A DNA stretch of 64,000 bases from UBA1672 sp963977495 (GCA_963977495.1 CAXBOT010000001.1:992001-1056000), one strand, 5' to 3'. Positions 54,013 to 63,816 are shown, counted from the stretch's first letter. The notes: generated from the letters alone by a model not told the origin. Numbers and translations are program-made.

Positions 54013-55851
54013 ATGAAACAACGCACCTGTATATATGCACGTTATTCCAGCGACCTTCAAAGCGATGCGTCGATTGAAGATCAAATCCGCCTGTGCAGCG
54101 AAAAAGCCAACGCCGAGGGCTGGAAGATCATCAACTGTTATACCGATGCCGGTATCTCCGGTGCCTCTCTCATGAGGCCGGGTATCCAGTCACTTCTAAG
54201 TGCAGCCATGAACGGCGCGTTTGATATTCTGATTGCGGAAGCCTTGGATAGGCTTTCAAGAGATCAGGAAGATATTGCAGGCATCTTCAAGCGCATGGAG
54301 TTCGCTGGCATTAAAATCATCACCCTGTCCGAAGGTGAAATCTCTTCCTTGCATATCGGCCTCAAAGGCACGATGAATGCCATGTTCTTAAAAGACCTTG
54401 CCGATAAGACCCGTCGCGGCCTTCGCGGGCGCGTCGAAAAAGGCAAATCTGGCGGCGGCATTGCCTATGGCTACAAAGTTGTGAAGCAATTCGATGCGCA
54501 TGGCGAGGCCGTGCGCGGTGATCGTGAAATTCAAGAAGATCAGGCTGTGATCGTGCGCCGCATATTCCAAGAATATGGACGGGAGAATAAATCCCCAAAA
54601 GCCATCGCCGCGCAGCTCAACAAGGACGGCATCCCCTGTCCATCAGGAAGTGCATGGGGACAATCCACCATCAATGGCAACCGCAAGCGCGGCACCGGTA
54701 TCTTGAATAATCCTCTTTATATTGGTGAATTGATCTGGAACCGCTTGCGTATGATCAAAGACCCGAGCACGGGCAAGCGCCTCTCACGTCAAAACCCAGA
54801 ATCCGAATGGATACGAAAAGCTTTACCAGAACTGCGCATTCTGCCCGATGACCTCTGGGAGGCTGTCAAAGACAGACAAAAAGCATTGGATAAGGCCAAG
54901 CCTGCCCTCTGGCAGACCAACCGCCCCCAATATTTGCTCTCTGGCCTCACCAAATGCGGCGTATGCGGCGGCGGCTACTCAAAGATCAACAGCTCCCACT
55001 ACGGCTGCTCGGCCTCCAAGAACAAGGGAGAGGCCGTCTGCGCCAACCGTAAGACCATCAAACGGGAAATACTCGAAGAGTATGTCTTAAGCGCTCTCAA
55101 GACGCGGCTCATGCAAAGCGAACTGGTTGAGATATTCTGCGCGGAATATACCAAGCATCTGAATATGCTTAGCAGTCAGAAGAATGCTGCGCAGAGGCGT
55201 CTTCGCGCCGAGCTGGACATAGTGGAGAAAGAACGCGAAAACCTGATTCAGGCGATTAAGGACGGGATTGCCGCCTCAATGGTCAAGGATGATCTGGAAC
55301 GCGTCAGCGCGCGCCGTGAAGAGGTTAAGGCGCGGCTGGACGCGCAACCCGCAGCGAAGCCCCTGCTTCACCCTGCAATGGCTGCGCGCTTTCAGCGCAG
55401 CGTTATGGACTTGGCAGGCGTTCTCAATCAGGAGGATGGGCGCGCAGAAGCCTCAGAGCATTTGAGGGGATTGGTCGATAAAGTCGTGCTGACGCCGAAG
55501 GATGGCGAGGATGGCTTGACGATTGATCTATACGGCGATCTCGCCGGAATCTTGAATATGGCCACAGGAGCCAAAGATATGAAAAATAAGACCATCATTG
55601 AAAGACTTGAGCTATCAGCGGTAAACGATAATAGTCCTCAAGCCCTACAAGATAGAATTGGTAGCGGGGGCTGGTTGCCAACGCTATCTAAACTACTGAT
55701 TAACGCACTTGATATAACCGCAAAGCCACCGCCATTACCCCTATCTCCAAGCGCGTTACTATCAAAAAGCCCAATAGATGAGGGAGTTCACGCTTCAATG
55801 GGCGCGGATTATACCCGCATTTCCGCCGCTCCCACAAGGGGAGGCCGGTAA
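54013..55851 (+). CDS. Large serine recombinase
   Basis: 612 residues. Resolvase domain opens with CIYARYSSDLQ (catalytic serine probably residue 12), then EALDRLSRDQEDIA with the conserved Arg/Asp. The recombinase domain (AYGYKVVKQF, NNPLYIGELIWNR) and a zinc ribbon (CGVCGGGYSK, GCSASKNKGEAVCANRK) follow, then a coiled-coil region (about 385-470). A 70-residue proline-rich C-terminal tail is unlike typical members. It may act in element excision, integration at a second site, or inversion. It makes this the second recombinase of the island besides the tyrosine integrase. Confidence 0.92.
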   Translation: MKQRTCIYARYSSDLQSDASIEDQIRLCSEKANAEGWKIINCYTDAGISGASLMRPGIQSLLSAAMNGAFDILIAEALDRLSRDQEDIAGIFKRMEFAGIKIITLSEGEISSLHIGLKGTMNAMFLKDLADKTRRGLRGRVEKGKSGGGIAYGYKVVKQFDAHGEAVRGDREIQEDQAVIVRRIFQEYGRENKSPKAIAAQLNKDGIPCPSGSAWGQSTINGNRKRGTGILNNPLYIGELIWNRLRMIKDPSTGKRLSRQNPESEWIRKALPELRILPDDLWEAVKDRQKALDKAKPALWQTNRPQYLLSGLTKCGVCGGGYSKINSSHYGCSASKNKGEAVCANRKTIKREILEEYVLSALKTRLMQSELVEIFCAEYTKHLNMLSSQKNAAQRRLRAELDIVEKERENLIQAIKDGIAASMVKDDLERVSARREEVKARLDAQPAAKPLLHPAMAARFQRSVMDLAGVLNQEDGRAEASEHLRGLVDKVVLTPKDGEDGLTIDLYGDLAGILNMATGAKDMKNKTIIERLELSAVNDNSPQALQDRIGSGGWLPTLSKLLINALDITAKPPPLPLSPSALLSKSPIDEGVHASMGADYTRISAAPTRGGR

Positions 55852-55852
55852 A

Positions 55853-56281
55853 ATGACTAAAAATAAAAACAGGTCAGACCACTATCCACCGCCGTTCTCT
55901 ATGCGCTTTACCAAGGAGGAACGTAAATCTCTGGAACTCGCCGCTGCTGGCCGCCCACTGGCCGCCTATATAAGGTGGCTGATCTTCAAGGAAGATATGC
56001 CAGAAATGCCAAAAAAGCGCACGCGCGGCGAAACGGCAAGCCAAGATCACAAGCAACTCGCCAAGCTGCTTGGCGCTCTGGGTAAATCTCGCATTGCCAG
56101 TAATATCAACCAGCTTGCCAAGGCTGCCAATTCCGGCTCCCTGCCGATATCCAAGGAAATCATCAATGCCTTGAATGAATCCGTGTCTGCGATTAAGTGG
56201 ATGAGAGAAACCCTTATAAAAGGCATGGGTATCAAACCTCAAAACCTAGACGAGGATGATGGCAATGATCCTCAAAGGTAA
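55853..56281 (+). CDS. MobC-like relaxosome accessory protein
   Basis: 142 residues. FSMRFTKEERKSLELAAAG is a ribbon-helix-helix type beginning, followed by PLAAYIRWLIF. The C-terminal helical half contains RIASNINQLAKAANSG, a feature of the MobC family. It binds the origin of transfer with the relaxase. The ATG at 55853 (GAGG nine bases before) is chosen over an upstream extension inside the recombinase frame. The end overlaps the relaxase start. Confidence 0.8.
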   Translation: MTKNKNRSDHYPPPFSMRFTKEERKSLELAAAGRPLAAYIRWLIFKEDMPEMPKKRTRGETASQDHKQLAKLLGALGKSRIASNINQLAKAANSGSLPISKEIINALNESVSAIKWMRETLIKGMGIKPQNLDEDDGNDPQR

Positions 56282-57584
56282 TCAGCGCGGCGGCGGACGC
56301 CAGATGGCACTTCATCTTCTTAATGCAGAGGCGAATGAGCATGTGAATGTTCATGAGGTGCGCGGCTTCATGGCGGGCGATGTTCTGGGCGCGCTCAATG
56401 AAGCCCATGCCCTATCCAAAGGCACGCAGTGCAGGCAGTTCATGTATTCCCTAAGCCTGAACCCGCCGCTTGATGAAAGCGTATCCATAGAGACCTTTGA
56501 GAAGACCTTGGATCGGATAGAAAAGAAGCTTGGCCTTGAAGACCAGCCACGCGTTGTTGTCTTCCATGAAAAGGAAGGCCGCCGCCATGCCCACGCGGTA
56601 TGGAGCCGCATTGATACCGAGCAGATGAAAGCCATCAATATTGCCTTCCCCAAACGTAAACTCAATGACATATCAAAGTCCTTGTATCTCGAACATGGAT
56701 GGAGGCTCCCCGAAGGCTTCAAAGACAAGGACAAAAAGAACCCGCTCAATTACACAAGGAGCGAATGGCAGCAAGCGGCGCGCACCGGGCGCAGGCCAGA
56801 CGATATCAAACGCGAGCTTCAAGAATGCTGGTCTGGTTCTGATAGCAAAAAGGGCTTTGAGAGTGCTTTACGCGAAAGCGGCTATGTCTTAGCGCGAGGT
56901 GATCGGCGCGGTTATGTTTGCATTGATCTTCATGGTGAGGTTTATTCCCTATCCAAACAACTCAGCCAAAAAGCCAGCACATTAAAAGCGCGTCTTGGTG
57001 CAACTGAAAACCTATCTTCTGTTGACCAAGCCAAGGACAAAATCAGCACCCAGCTCTCGGGTCTGTTCACACGTTATAGTGATGAGTTGAAAGCGCAGCA
57101 TAAGAAAGACATGAAGCCCCTGCTTCGTGATAAGCAAGAAACAACCGCGCAGCACCGTCATGTTCGCGCGCAACTGGACGCCAAACAAAAAGAACGATGG
57201 AGCGCGGAAGAGCAAAAGCGCATCGCCCGCATCCGTAAAGGCTTCAAAGGGTTTTTAGATAAGCTGAATGGGCGATACTGGAAAACCCGCAAAATCAACG
57301 AGCATGAAACCTATCGGGCCAATGTGCGTGATCAAAAAGAGCAAGAAGAGCTTATCAATAAGCAGCTTATCGAGCGTCAGAATTTACAGGTTCAAATCAG
57401 TCTGATGCGCACAAAACAAGAGATTGAGCGCGCAGAACTGATCCGTGATCTTTCGCATGTGAAAGACTACGAGCAAAAGAAACACCGCGTCGCCGTGCGC
57501 AGCAAGTCACACACGAAAGATAAATCACGGGGCAATGAACTTGAAATTGATGATCTGGATATTGATTTTGATCCAGAAATTTAA
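56265..57584 (+). CDS. Relaxase of the MOB type
   Basis: 439 residues. It nicks the origin of transfer and leads the strand into the recipient. The beginning MILKGNQRGGGRQMALHLL is shared with a family of relaxases of mobilizable elements. The metal-binding histidine triad is in VVFHEKEGRRHAHAVWSR (about 100-115). The tyrosine nucleophile was not assigned. A long C-terminal coiled coil (about 280-400) follows. The ATG at 56265 is preferred to 56256 because it matches the family start. Last gene of the island operon; a strong terminator follows. Confidence 0.88.
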   Translation: MILKGNQRGGGRQMALHLLNAEANEHVNVHEVRGFMAGDVLGALNEAHALSKGTQCRQFMYSLSLNPPLDESVSIETFEKTLDRIEKKLGLEDQPRVVVFHEKEGRRHAHAVWSRIDTEQMKAINIAFPKRKLNDISKSLYLEHGWRLPEGFKDKDKKNPLNYTRSEWQQAARTGRRPDDIKRELQECWSGSDSKKGFESALRESGYVLARGDRRGYVCIDLHGEVYSLSKQLSQKASTLKARLGATENLSSVDQAKDKISTQLSGLFTRYSDELKAQHKKDMKPLLRDKQETTAQHRHVRAQLDAKQKERWSAEEQKRIARIRKGFKGFLDKLNGRYWKTRKINEHETYRANVRDQKEQEELINKQLIERQNLQVQISLMRTKQEIERAELIRDLSHVKDYEQKKHRVAVRSKSHTKDKSRGNELEIDDLDIDFDPEI

Positions 57585-57653
57585 ACAACTGATGCGGAGA
57601 ATAAATCAGGCAAGCACAGCAATCATGATGCGGCTATGGAACGATAAACTAAA

Positions 57654-57682
57654 CCCCGCGTCCTTGAACGCGGGGCTTTCTT
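57654..57682. terminator. Strong bidirectional terminator
   Basis: CCCCGCGT (57654-57661) and ACGCGGGG (57668-57675) form a perfect 8-bp stem with a six-base loop. CTTTCTT follows on the right, and TTTAGTTTA follows when read leftward. It separates the rightward island operon from the leftward RTX2 gene. Confidence 0.85.
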
Positions 57683-57704
57683 GGACTAGTAAGTTGGGGA
57701 ACTA

Positions 57705-60700
57705 CTAAGCCGCAATTAGATTACCGGAGGTTTCAAGCGCGGCCTCGTCGGTAAGGCCGGTTTCATTGTAAATATAAGCCACCTGAACGAAGTTATCTGC
57801 ACCGCCATTAGCATCAACATTCAGATATGAATTGCCACCGCTTTCCGTGATTTGAACAAAATCTGTTATCGCATCTGTGATCGGGTCATAGCCTTCTAAC
57901 AAATCAGAAATGTCCAGTTTATCGCCAGCGGACAAATCAAAGTCCTGAATATTATCGCTGTTGGTAAAAGCAGACACAGCTTCGAAAATAAAGGTATCCG
58001 CTCCCCCTTGACCATAGAGCATATCAACACCTGCGCCGCCATAAAGCGCATCGTCCCCATCGCCGCCATAGAGATAATCAGAACCGCCTTCTCCGCGCAG
58101 TGTGTCAGCAGCATGCAAACCGTACATGTAATCAGTACCTGAAGTACCTGTGAAGGTTAGATTGTTGACGATATCAATCTCAGTTGTATCGTCGAGAACG
58201 ATCTTCTCGATTTGATTTTGGTCATAGGAACTGCTTGCATAATAATCTGATGCAAATTGATTGTTCAATGTAATCGTTTCCGAGCCAATATGAACTTTTA
58301 AATTATAGCCATAGAGATTTTCAAATCGTATCTCAGAGGCAGTGACATCATGCAATATTAATTGATCTGAGCCACCATTTTCGGTCAGCGTGTCATTCCC
58401 ATCGCCAACAGCCCAGACATAACTGTCATCGCCAGAATAACCCGTTAAATTATCATTGCCTTCTTCACCAACCAGTGTTGACCCAGCTTTTAAGCTATAA
58501 AGATAATCAACGCCACTGGTTCCATTAAATGTAAGGCCACCTAACAAACTGATCTCAGTTGTATCATCGAGAACGATCTTCTCAATTTGATTTTGATCGT
58601 AGGAACTGCTTGCATAATAATCTGATGCAAATTGGTTGTTCAGCGTAATCACTTCCGAGCCAATATGAACTTTTAAATTATAGCCATAGAGATTTTCAAA
58701 TCGTATCTCAGAGGCAGTGACATCATGCAATATTAATTGATCTGAGCCACCATTTTCGGTCAGCGTGTCATTCCCATCGCCAACAGCCCAGACATAACTG
58801 TCATCGCCAGAATAACCCGTTAAATTATCATTGCCTTCTTCACCAACCAGTGTTGACCCAGCTTTTAAGCTATAAAGATAATCAGTACCTGAAGTCCCGA
58901 CAAAGGTCAGATTATTGACGAGATCAATCTCGGTTGCATCGTCGAGAACGATCTTCTCAATTTGATTTTGATCATAGGAACTGCTGGCATAATAATCTGA
59001 TGCAAATTGGTTGTTCAACGTAATCGTTTCCGAGCCAATATGAACATTTAGATTATAGCCATAGAGATTTTCAAATCGTATTTCAGTGGCAAGAACGCTA
59101 TGTAATATCAATTGATCCGAACCACCGCTCTCAGTCAGAGTGTCATTCCCATCGCCTACAGCCCAGACATAGCTATCATTTCCAAGATAACCGTAAATCT
59201 GATCATTAGAAGCAAAGCCAGTAATAACATCATCAGATACGCCACTTTGATCACCATATAAATAATCAACCGCAGCCGTACCGTTTATGGCATTGCTACC
59301 GGAAATCACTTCATTAAGCGCAATACTGACAGTTCCCGTATCGCTACCGCTGCGATCATCTTGCAAAGTGTAGTTGAAGCTATCTGACCCGAAATATTCG
59401 CTGTCCGGTGTGTATGTGAAACTGCCGTTAGAAGAAACGGTTACCGAACCATGTGATGTTGAATATGTTCCAGAAACAACACTTAACGGATCACCATCTG
59501 GGTCACTGTCTACGCCATTACCATTATTTGAGAGTAGATTGCCGGTAATGTTGATATCTTGATCTCCGCTAAAGACATCATCTTGCGCAACCGGAGCAAC
59601 ATTCGGTGGGCGGACTGTAAGATTTACAGTTGCTGTATCACTACCAGTAAAGCCATCTTCAAGAGTGTAGGTAAAGCTGTCGGAGCCGTTATAAGACGAG
59701 CTTGGTGTGTATGTGAAATCACCATTTGAGGTGATCGTGACGGAACCGTTGGTCGTCGAATATGTTCCCGCAACAACGCTTAGCGTGTTGTTTTCGGCAT
59801 CGCTATCCGCGCCATTGCCGTTATCAACTAACAAATTTCCGGTGATGTTTGTGTCCTGATCGCCAATGAAAGCATCATCCTTCGCATCAGGATCAGTGTT
59901 TAGATATACTTGTAGATCAACAACTGAATTATCAGCAAAACGAAGTTCTTCGACGCCATAAATTGATGCGCCTGCATAGGCATAGTAATTGGATACCTGT
60001 ATGGTGCTACCATCCGAAATTTCGATCAAAAGATTGTTACCACTTTGTGTAAAAGCTAGATCACCCAGTGTAATCCCTGCTCCAAATTCGATTGAATCAG
60101 AACCTGCCGTTTCGGAGATAATGTCATTACCATCCCCGAGTGCATACACATAAGTATCATCCCCCGTTCCACCGCTAAGAGTATCGTTCCCCAGACCTCC
60201 AATTAGGATGTCATCCATCGTTAGTCCATTGATACTTTCACTATTATCAGTACCAGAGAAAGTCAGATTGTTTAGAAGATCGAGCTGCGTACCATCATCC
60301 AGTAACAAGTTTTCTACTTGATAGAGATCATAGTAGTTGTTGCCAGAGAAATCGGTATAAAACTGATTATTGATCGTGATAAATTCGCCACCAATATGTA
60401 CTTTCAGATTGTAGCCCCATTGTGCTTCTAGGCGAATATCACTGAGGATGACATTGTGTAACACAAGTTGATCAACACCATCAACTTCGACAATTGTATC
60501 GTTACCATCGCCTACAGACCAAACGTAACGGTCGTTCCCCTCTTTGCCATAAAGAGCATCATCACCCAGTCCTCCAACAAGAGTGTCATCAAGCGCGATG
60601 CCATTGACACTATCGGCACTGTCAGTTCCTGTGAATGTTATATTGTTAGTAAGATCAATTCTCGTTCCATCTTCAAGCACTAACTCCTCGACCTTAAAAA

Positions 60701-62501
60701 AGTCATGTGCAGTATTGTTTTGTTCGGAATAGAACTGATTAGTGATCAAGATAGATTCCGCGCCGATGTTCACTCTTAAATCATTAGACTGGTAAACCTC
60801 CAAACGGACATCCTCTTCGGTTATACCCCCCGTTAGCCATAGAGCATCATTTGCGCCGTCTGTTTCAGTTATTTGATCATTCCCATCGCCAACAGACCAT
60901 ATATAGGCATCGTTTCTATCAGAGCCATACATAGTTTCATCAACAAGAGGATCATTAAAACTGATGTAGTCAACATCTTCTGAACCTATAATTTCTCCGT
61001 TTATATAATTATAGGAAGCATCTTGACCATAGAACGAAGAGCCACCAGTCTGTGACGATATAGCGGACAAAGAATCAACAACAATAGAGTTAAAAATCAA
61101 CTCTAACGCATCCGCCGAATCATAATTAGGATTACTACGGCCTTCTTGTTCAAATTTATCGCCGATGTAATCCTCCAAAAATTCCAACTTTCTCGCATCA
61201 ATATATGAAATACCATCAATGTGTGGCCTGCTATCAGGATCAATACTCTCCACCCCGGCCCAACGATAAAGTATATTCTCAACTTTACCCTGCAAGCCGT
61301 AGCTAGACACCATCATCTGATTAACATCAACAGACACTAGATCCTGCACCATCAATAAAAGTGTTTCATCCAGACTCATAGATATAAATAAATCCGGGAT
61401 ATCGCCAAAGCCCCTTAACGTTGGTAAATCTAATACGCGAGCATCAAACGTATAATCACCGTTATACACCGAATTCATATTGTCATATTGGAGATGCGCA
61501 TTGGCGATTATTTGTTGCTGTCCATTAATTGTAAAAGTGCTTTCATGCGTTATGGTGTTGTCCGCAATTTCGTAATCTACAAGTGTCGCATTCAAATTAA
61601 TGCTCGTTATACCAAGATCAGTTAGAGACGAGAGTTCACTGGCATCGCTATAGCCGTCATAGTTTGCATCAACCCAGACAATTAGGTCACTGAACTGCGC
61701 GTCGTTAACATCAATGACGCCGTCAACATTACTATCATAAGCAGATAACACTGAGAAACCATCGTTTGTTTCAGTACCAAACAATTCGCTATGGTCGTTT
61801 ATGATGCCGTCTCCATTTAAATCAATGGCGAGTAGACCATCATTGCCAGCTACCCAAGCCGAGGCTTCTGCAAAACCATCATTGTCTATATCCCAATATA
61901 CTGAACCATTACCATCAATGGCAGCCAAGTCTATTCCGTTACCGTCAAGATCAAGAACAAGTGGGTCGGAAAGCGCCTTTGTGACATTATAATCATTCAC
62001 AACACCAAGCTTAGATATTCTAATAGAATCTGGGTTCGCTGTATTAACAGTTTCTATTTGAATTGGGGCTGGTGATATAGGTGGAACATATTCAGGCGTT
62101 ATTTCTGGCAGACTAATTTTGCCATTTTCATCCAACGGAAATTCCTCCGGGAACTCTTCATTTAATTCTCTGAAAAAATCATCTTTCGTTTTCTCGGGAT
62201 CACCCAAATTCCCAGGAATTGTCATCGAAACTTCCCATGCAGTTTCGAGAAACGTTGGTAAATCAGCGGGGAAAAGCCCACCGCTTCCGAGCAAGTCCAG
62301 TAAGATAGCAGTAGTAAGTAAATTTTTTATTTCATCAGGGTATTTATCATTAGCGTTGATTTTATTTATATCATCAACAGCATGTAATATATTTAGAGCC
62401 CCACGCATACCCTTTGCTGAGCCAAAATCCCTCAAAGTATCGGCGACGAGATTAAGCACCTCCCCAAGTAAAAACTCGTTGGCATCAAATCCTTCACTCA
62501 T
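57705..62501 (-). CDS. Giant RTX protein with FrpC-like self-processing module (RTX2)
   Basis: 1598 residues. Order: a helical N-terminal region (1-175); an FrpC-like module from Asp179-Pro180 onward (PLVLDLDGNGID, then DNDGFAEASAWV, GLLAIDLNGDGIINDHSELFG); a mixed region (340-530); RTX/haemolysin-related repeats (530-865); two Ig-like repeats (about 870-1055); three 125-residue repeats (about 1080-1455); and a C-terminal type I secretion target (ADTFIFEA, IQDFDLSAGDKLDISDLL) very similar to RTX1. In FrpC the same Asp-Pro bond is cut autocatalytically with calcium. The ATG at 62501 has GGAG seven bases upstream and overlaps the Sel1 gene by eight bases. Confidence 0.88.
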   Translation of the reverse strand: MSEGFDANEFLLGEVLNLVADTLRDFGSAKGMRGALNILHAVDDINKINANDKYPDEIKNLLTTAILLDLLGSGGLFPADLPTFLETAWEVSMTIPGNLGDPEKTKDDFFRELNEEFPEEFPLDENGKISLPEITPEYVPPISPAPIQIETVNTANPDSIRISKLGVVNDYNVTKALSDPLVLDLDGNGIDLAAIDGNGSVYWDIDNDGFAEASAWVAGNDGLLAIDLNGDGIINDHSELFGTETNDGFSVLSAYDSNVDGVIDVNDAQFSDLIVWVDANYDGYSDASELSSLTDLGITSINLNATLVDYEIADNTITHESTFTINGQQQIIANAHLQYDNMNSVYNGDYTFDARVLDLPTLRGFGDIPDLFISMSLDETLLLMVQDLVSVDVNQMMVSSYGLQGKVENILYRWAGVESIDPDSRPHIDGISYIDARKLEFLEDYIGDKFEQEGRSNPNYDSADALELIFNSIVVDSLSAISSQTGGSSFYGQDASYNYINGEIIGSEDVDYISFNDPLVDETMYGSDRNDAYIWSVGDGNDQITETDGANDALWLTGGITEEDVRLEVYQSNDLRVNIGAESILITNQFYSEQNNTAHDFFKVEELVLEDGTRIDLTNNITFTGTDSADSVNGIALDDTLVGGLGDDALYGKEGNDRYVWSVGDGNDTIVEVDGVDQLVLHNVILSDIRLEAQWGYNLKVHIGGEFITINNQFYTDFSGNNYYDLYQVENLLLDDGTQLDLLNNLTFSGTDNSESINGLTMDDILIGGLGNDTLSGGTGDDTYVYALGDGNDIISETAGSDSIEFGAGITLGDLAFTQSGNNLLIEISDGSTIQVSNYYAYAGASIYGVEELRFADNSVVDLQVYLNTDPDAKDDAFIGDQDTNITGNLLVDNGNGADSDAENNTLSVVAGTYSTTNGSVTITSNGDFTYTPSSSYNGSDSFTYTLEDGFTGSDTATVNLTVRPPNVAPVAQDDVFSGDQDINITGNLLSNNGNGVDSDPDGDPLSVVSGTYSTSHGSVTVSSNGSFTYTPDSEYFGSDSFNYTLQDDRSGSDTGTVSIALNEVISGSNAINGTAAVDYLYGDQSGVSDDVITGFASNDQIYGYLGNDSYVWAVGDGNDTLTESGGSDQLILHSVLATEIRFENLYGYNLNVHIGSETITLNNQFASDYYASSSYDQNQIEKIVLDDATEIDLVNNLTFVGTSGTDYLYSLKAGSTLVGEEGNDNLTGYSGDDSYVWAVGDGNDTLTENGGSDQLILHDVTASEIRFENLYGYNLKVHIGSEVITLNNQFASDYYASSSYDQNQIEKIVLDDTTEISLLGGLTFNGTSGVDYLYSLKAGSTLVGEEGNDNLTGYSGDDSYVWAVGDGNDTLTENGGSDQLILHDVTASEIRFENLYGYNLKVHIGSETITLNNQFASDYYASSSYDQNQIEKIVLDDTTEIDIVNNLTFTGTSGTDYMYGLHAADTLRGEGGSDYLYGGDGDDALYGGAGVDMLYGQGGADTFIFEAVSAFTNSDNIQDFDLSAGDKLDISDLLEGYDPITDAITDFVQITESGGNSYLNVDANGGADNFVQVAYIYNETGLTDEAALETSGNLIAA
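58141..59265. repeat. Three 375-bp tandem repeats inside RTX2
   Basis: AATAATCTGATGCAAATTG recurs at 58241, 58616 and 58991, an exact 375-base period (125 codons). The first two copies are almost identical at DNA level over most of their length; the third (upstream in the gene) is more divergent. Such young in-frame repeats can change number by recombination and alter protein length. Confidence 0.9.
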
Positions 62502-63816
62502 TATATTTCTCCACACTGTTTAGGTTTTGTTTTAAATCGAGTAATAAAATTGTTTTGTTGATTAGAATTTCAGCATCTTGTTTGTCTGTGTCCGTCATTT
62601 CCGAAACTAAGCTACTTTTAAGTTTTGTTGCACTTTTTTGAAATGAAGGCGGTAGATCGTTGCTGCGAATGGCCAAATCCACCCAAACGTATGCCTTAAC
62701 TACGCTTCGTTTTGCCCCTTGTCCCTTATCGTACAAATATGCCAAATGAAATTGAGCAATAGAATAACCTTGAAGAGCTGATTTTCTATACCATTCCACA
62801 GCTTGTTTAGCATCAATCCCTCCTTGATACTTGCCTGACAAATAGAATCCTCCCACCGCATGTGATGCATTGGGGTTTCCAGAAAACGCCGCAAGAGAGC
62901 AACTTTTGAAATCGTACTGGATTATGAAATGTTCCACATTATTGCTGCATTTTTTTACATAAAATTCTATAATCTTACGAGATTCAGAGCTTCCATTCTT
63001 CGCAGAAAGATAAAAATATTCCCCAGCTTTCAAATAGTCCTCAGATATTCCATCTATACCATCCAAATATATATATCCAATAAAACGCTGAGCCTCAGCA
63101 TAGTCTTGGCTGGCTGATTTTTTGTACCATTCAAGCGCCTTTACCCTGTCTTTTTCTATATGGCCTTTACCTACATCGTAGAAATACCCAATTTGAAATT
63201 GTGCAGAGGCATCGCCTTGCTTAGCTGCCGTTAACCATGAGTAAAATGCCTTATCAAAGTTTTGTTCTGTTCCAAGACCATCATTGTACATCCAGCCCAA
63301 ATTGCCAAAACAAGAGGTGTTAATCGTACTTTTATCTGTGCATGTTTTGAAGAGAGCGAACGCTTTTTCGTAATCCTGATCAACGCCTTCACCATTTCTA
63401 TACATCGCCCCCAAGTTTGAATATGCGTAAAGGCTGCCCAGACTGATGGCTTTATTAAAAAGTGACACTGCCCTTCCATAATCTTGCTCAACACCTTCAC
63501 CATTTCTGTACATTAGGGCGAGACTATTCGTCGCCTCCTCATGGCCGTTATCTGACGCCTTCTGAAACCAATAGCGCGCTTTTTTATAGTCTATTTCTAG
63601 CCCATTCCATCCGTTGTCGTAGTTTTCCGCCATTAGATACATGGCATCAACATCGCCATTCAAACTTTGCTTATGAAGACTAATCGTATATAGACTTTGG
63701 TAACCAAGAGTTGATACGTATAAGCCTTTCCAATCGACTATCAAATACGAAACTGGAATCGTAGCAATTAGCGCTACAAACAATAAATACAATAGTCTCT
63801 TCAGCCTTTTTATCAT
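62494..63816 (-). CDS. Sel1-repeat protein with N-terminal membrane anchor
   Basis: 440 residues. One N-terminal transmembrane segment (LLYLLFVALIATIPVSYLIV) is followed by about nine Sel1-like (TPR-type) helical repeats, each with a mark like ALMYRNGEGVEQDYGRAV. Sel1 repeats are protein-binding scaffolds, here probably facing the periplasm. The last codons overlap the RTX2 ATG by eight bases (TAATGAGTGA), so the two are translationally coupled. A partner or regulator of RTX2 display is plausible. The start has only a weak ribosome site. No gene is visible from 63817 to the window end. Confidence 0.85.
   Translation of the reverse strand: MIKRLKRLLYLLFVALIATIPVSYLIVDWKGLYVSTLGYQSLYTISLHKQSLNGDVDAMYLMAENYDNGWNGLEIDYKKARYWFQKASDNGHEEATNSLALMYRNGEGVEQDYGRAVSLFNKAISLGSLYAYSNLGAMYRNGEGVDQDYEKAFALFKTCTDKSTINTSCFGNLGWMYNDGLGTEQNFDKAFYSWLTAAKQGDASAQFQIGYFYDVGKGHIEKDRVKALEWYKKSASQDYAEAQRFIGYIYLDGIDGISEDYLKAGEYFYLSAKNGSSESRKIIEFYVKKCSNNVEHFIIQYDFKSCSLAAFSGNPNASHAVGGFYLSGKYQGGIDAKQAVEWYRKSALQGYSIAQFHLAYLYDKGQGAKRSVVKAYVWVDLAIRSNDLPPSFQKSATKLKSSLVSEMTDTDKQDAEILINKTILLLDLKQNLNSVEKYNE

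Noticed and set aside
58141..59265. CRISPR-like regular repeats
   Set aside because: The period is 375 bases and the repeats are coding, in frame, within RTX2; there are no short repeats with unique spacers.
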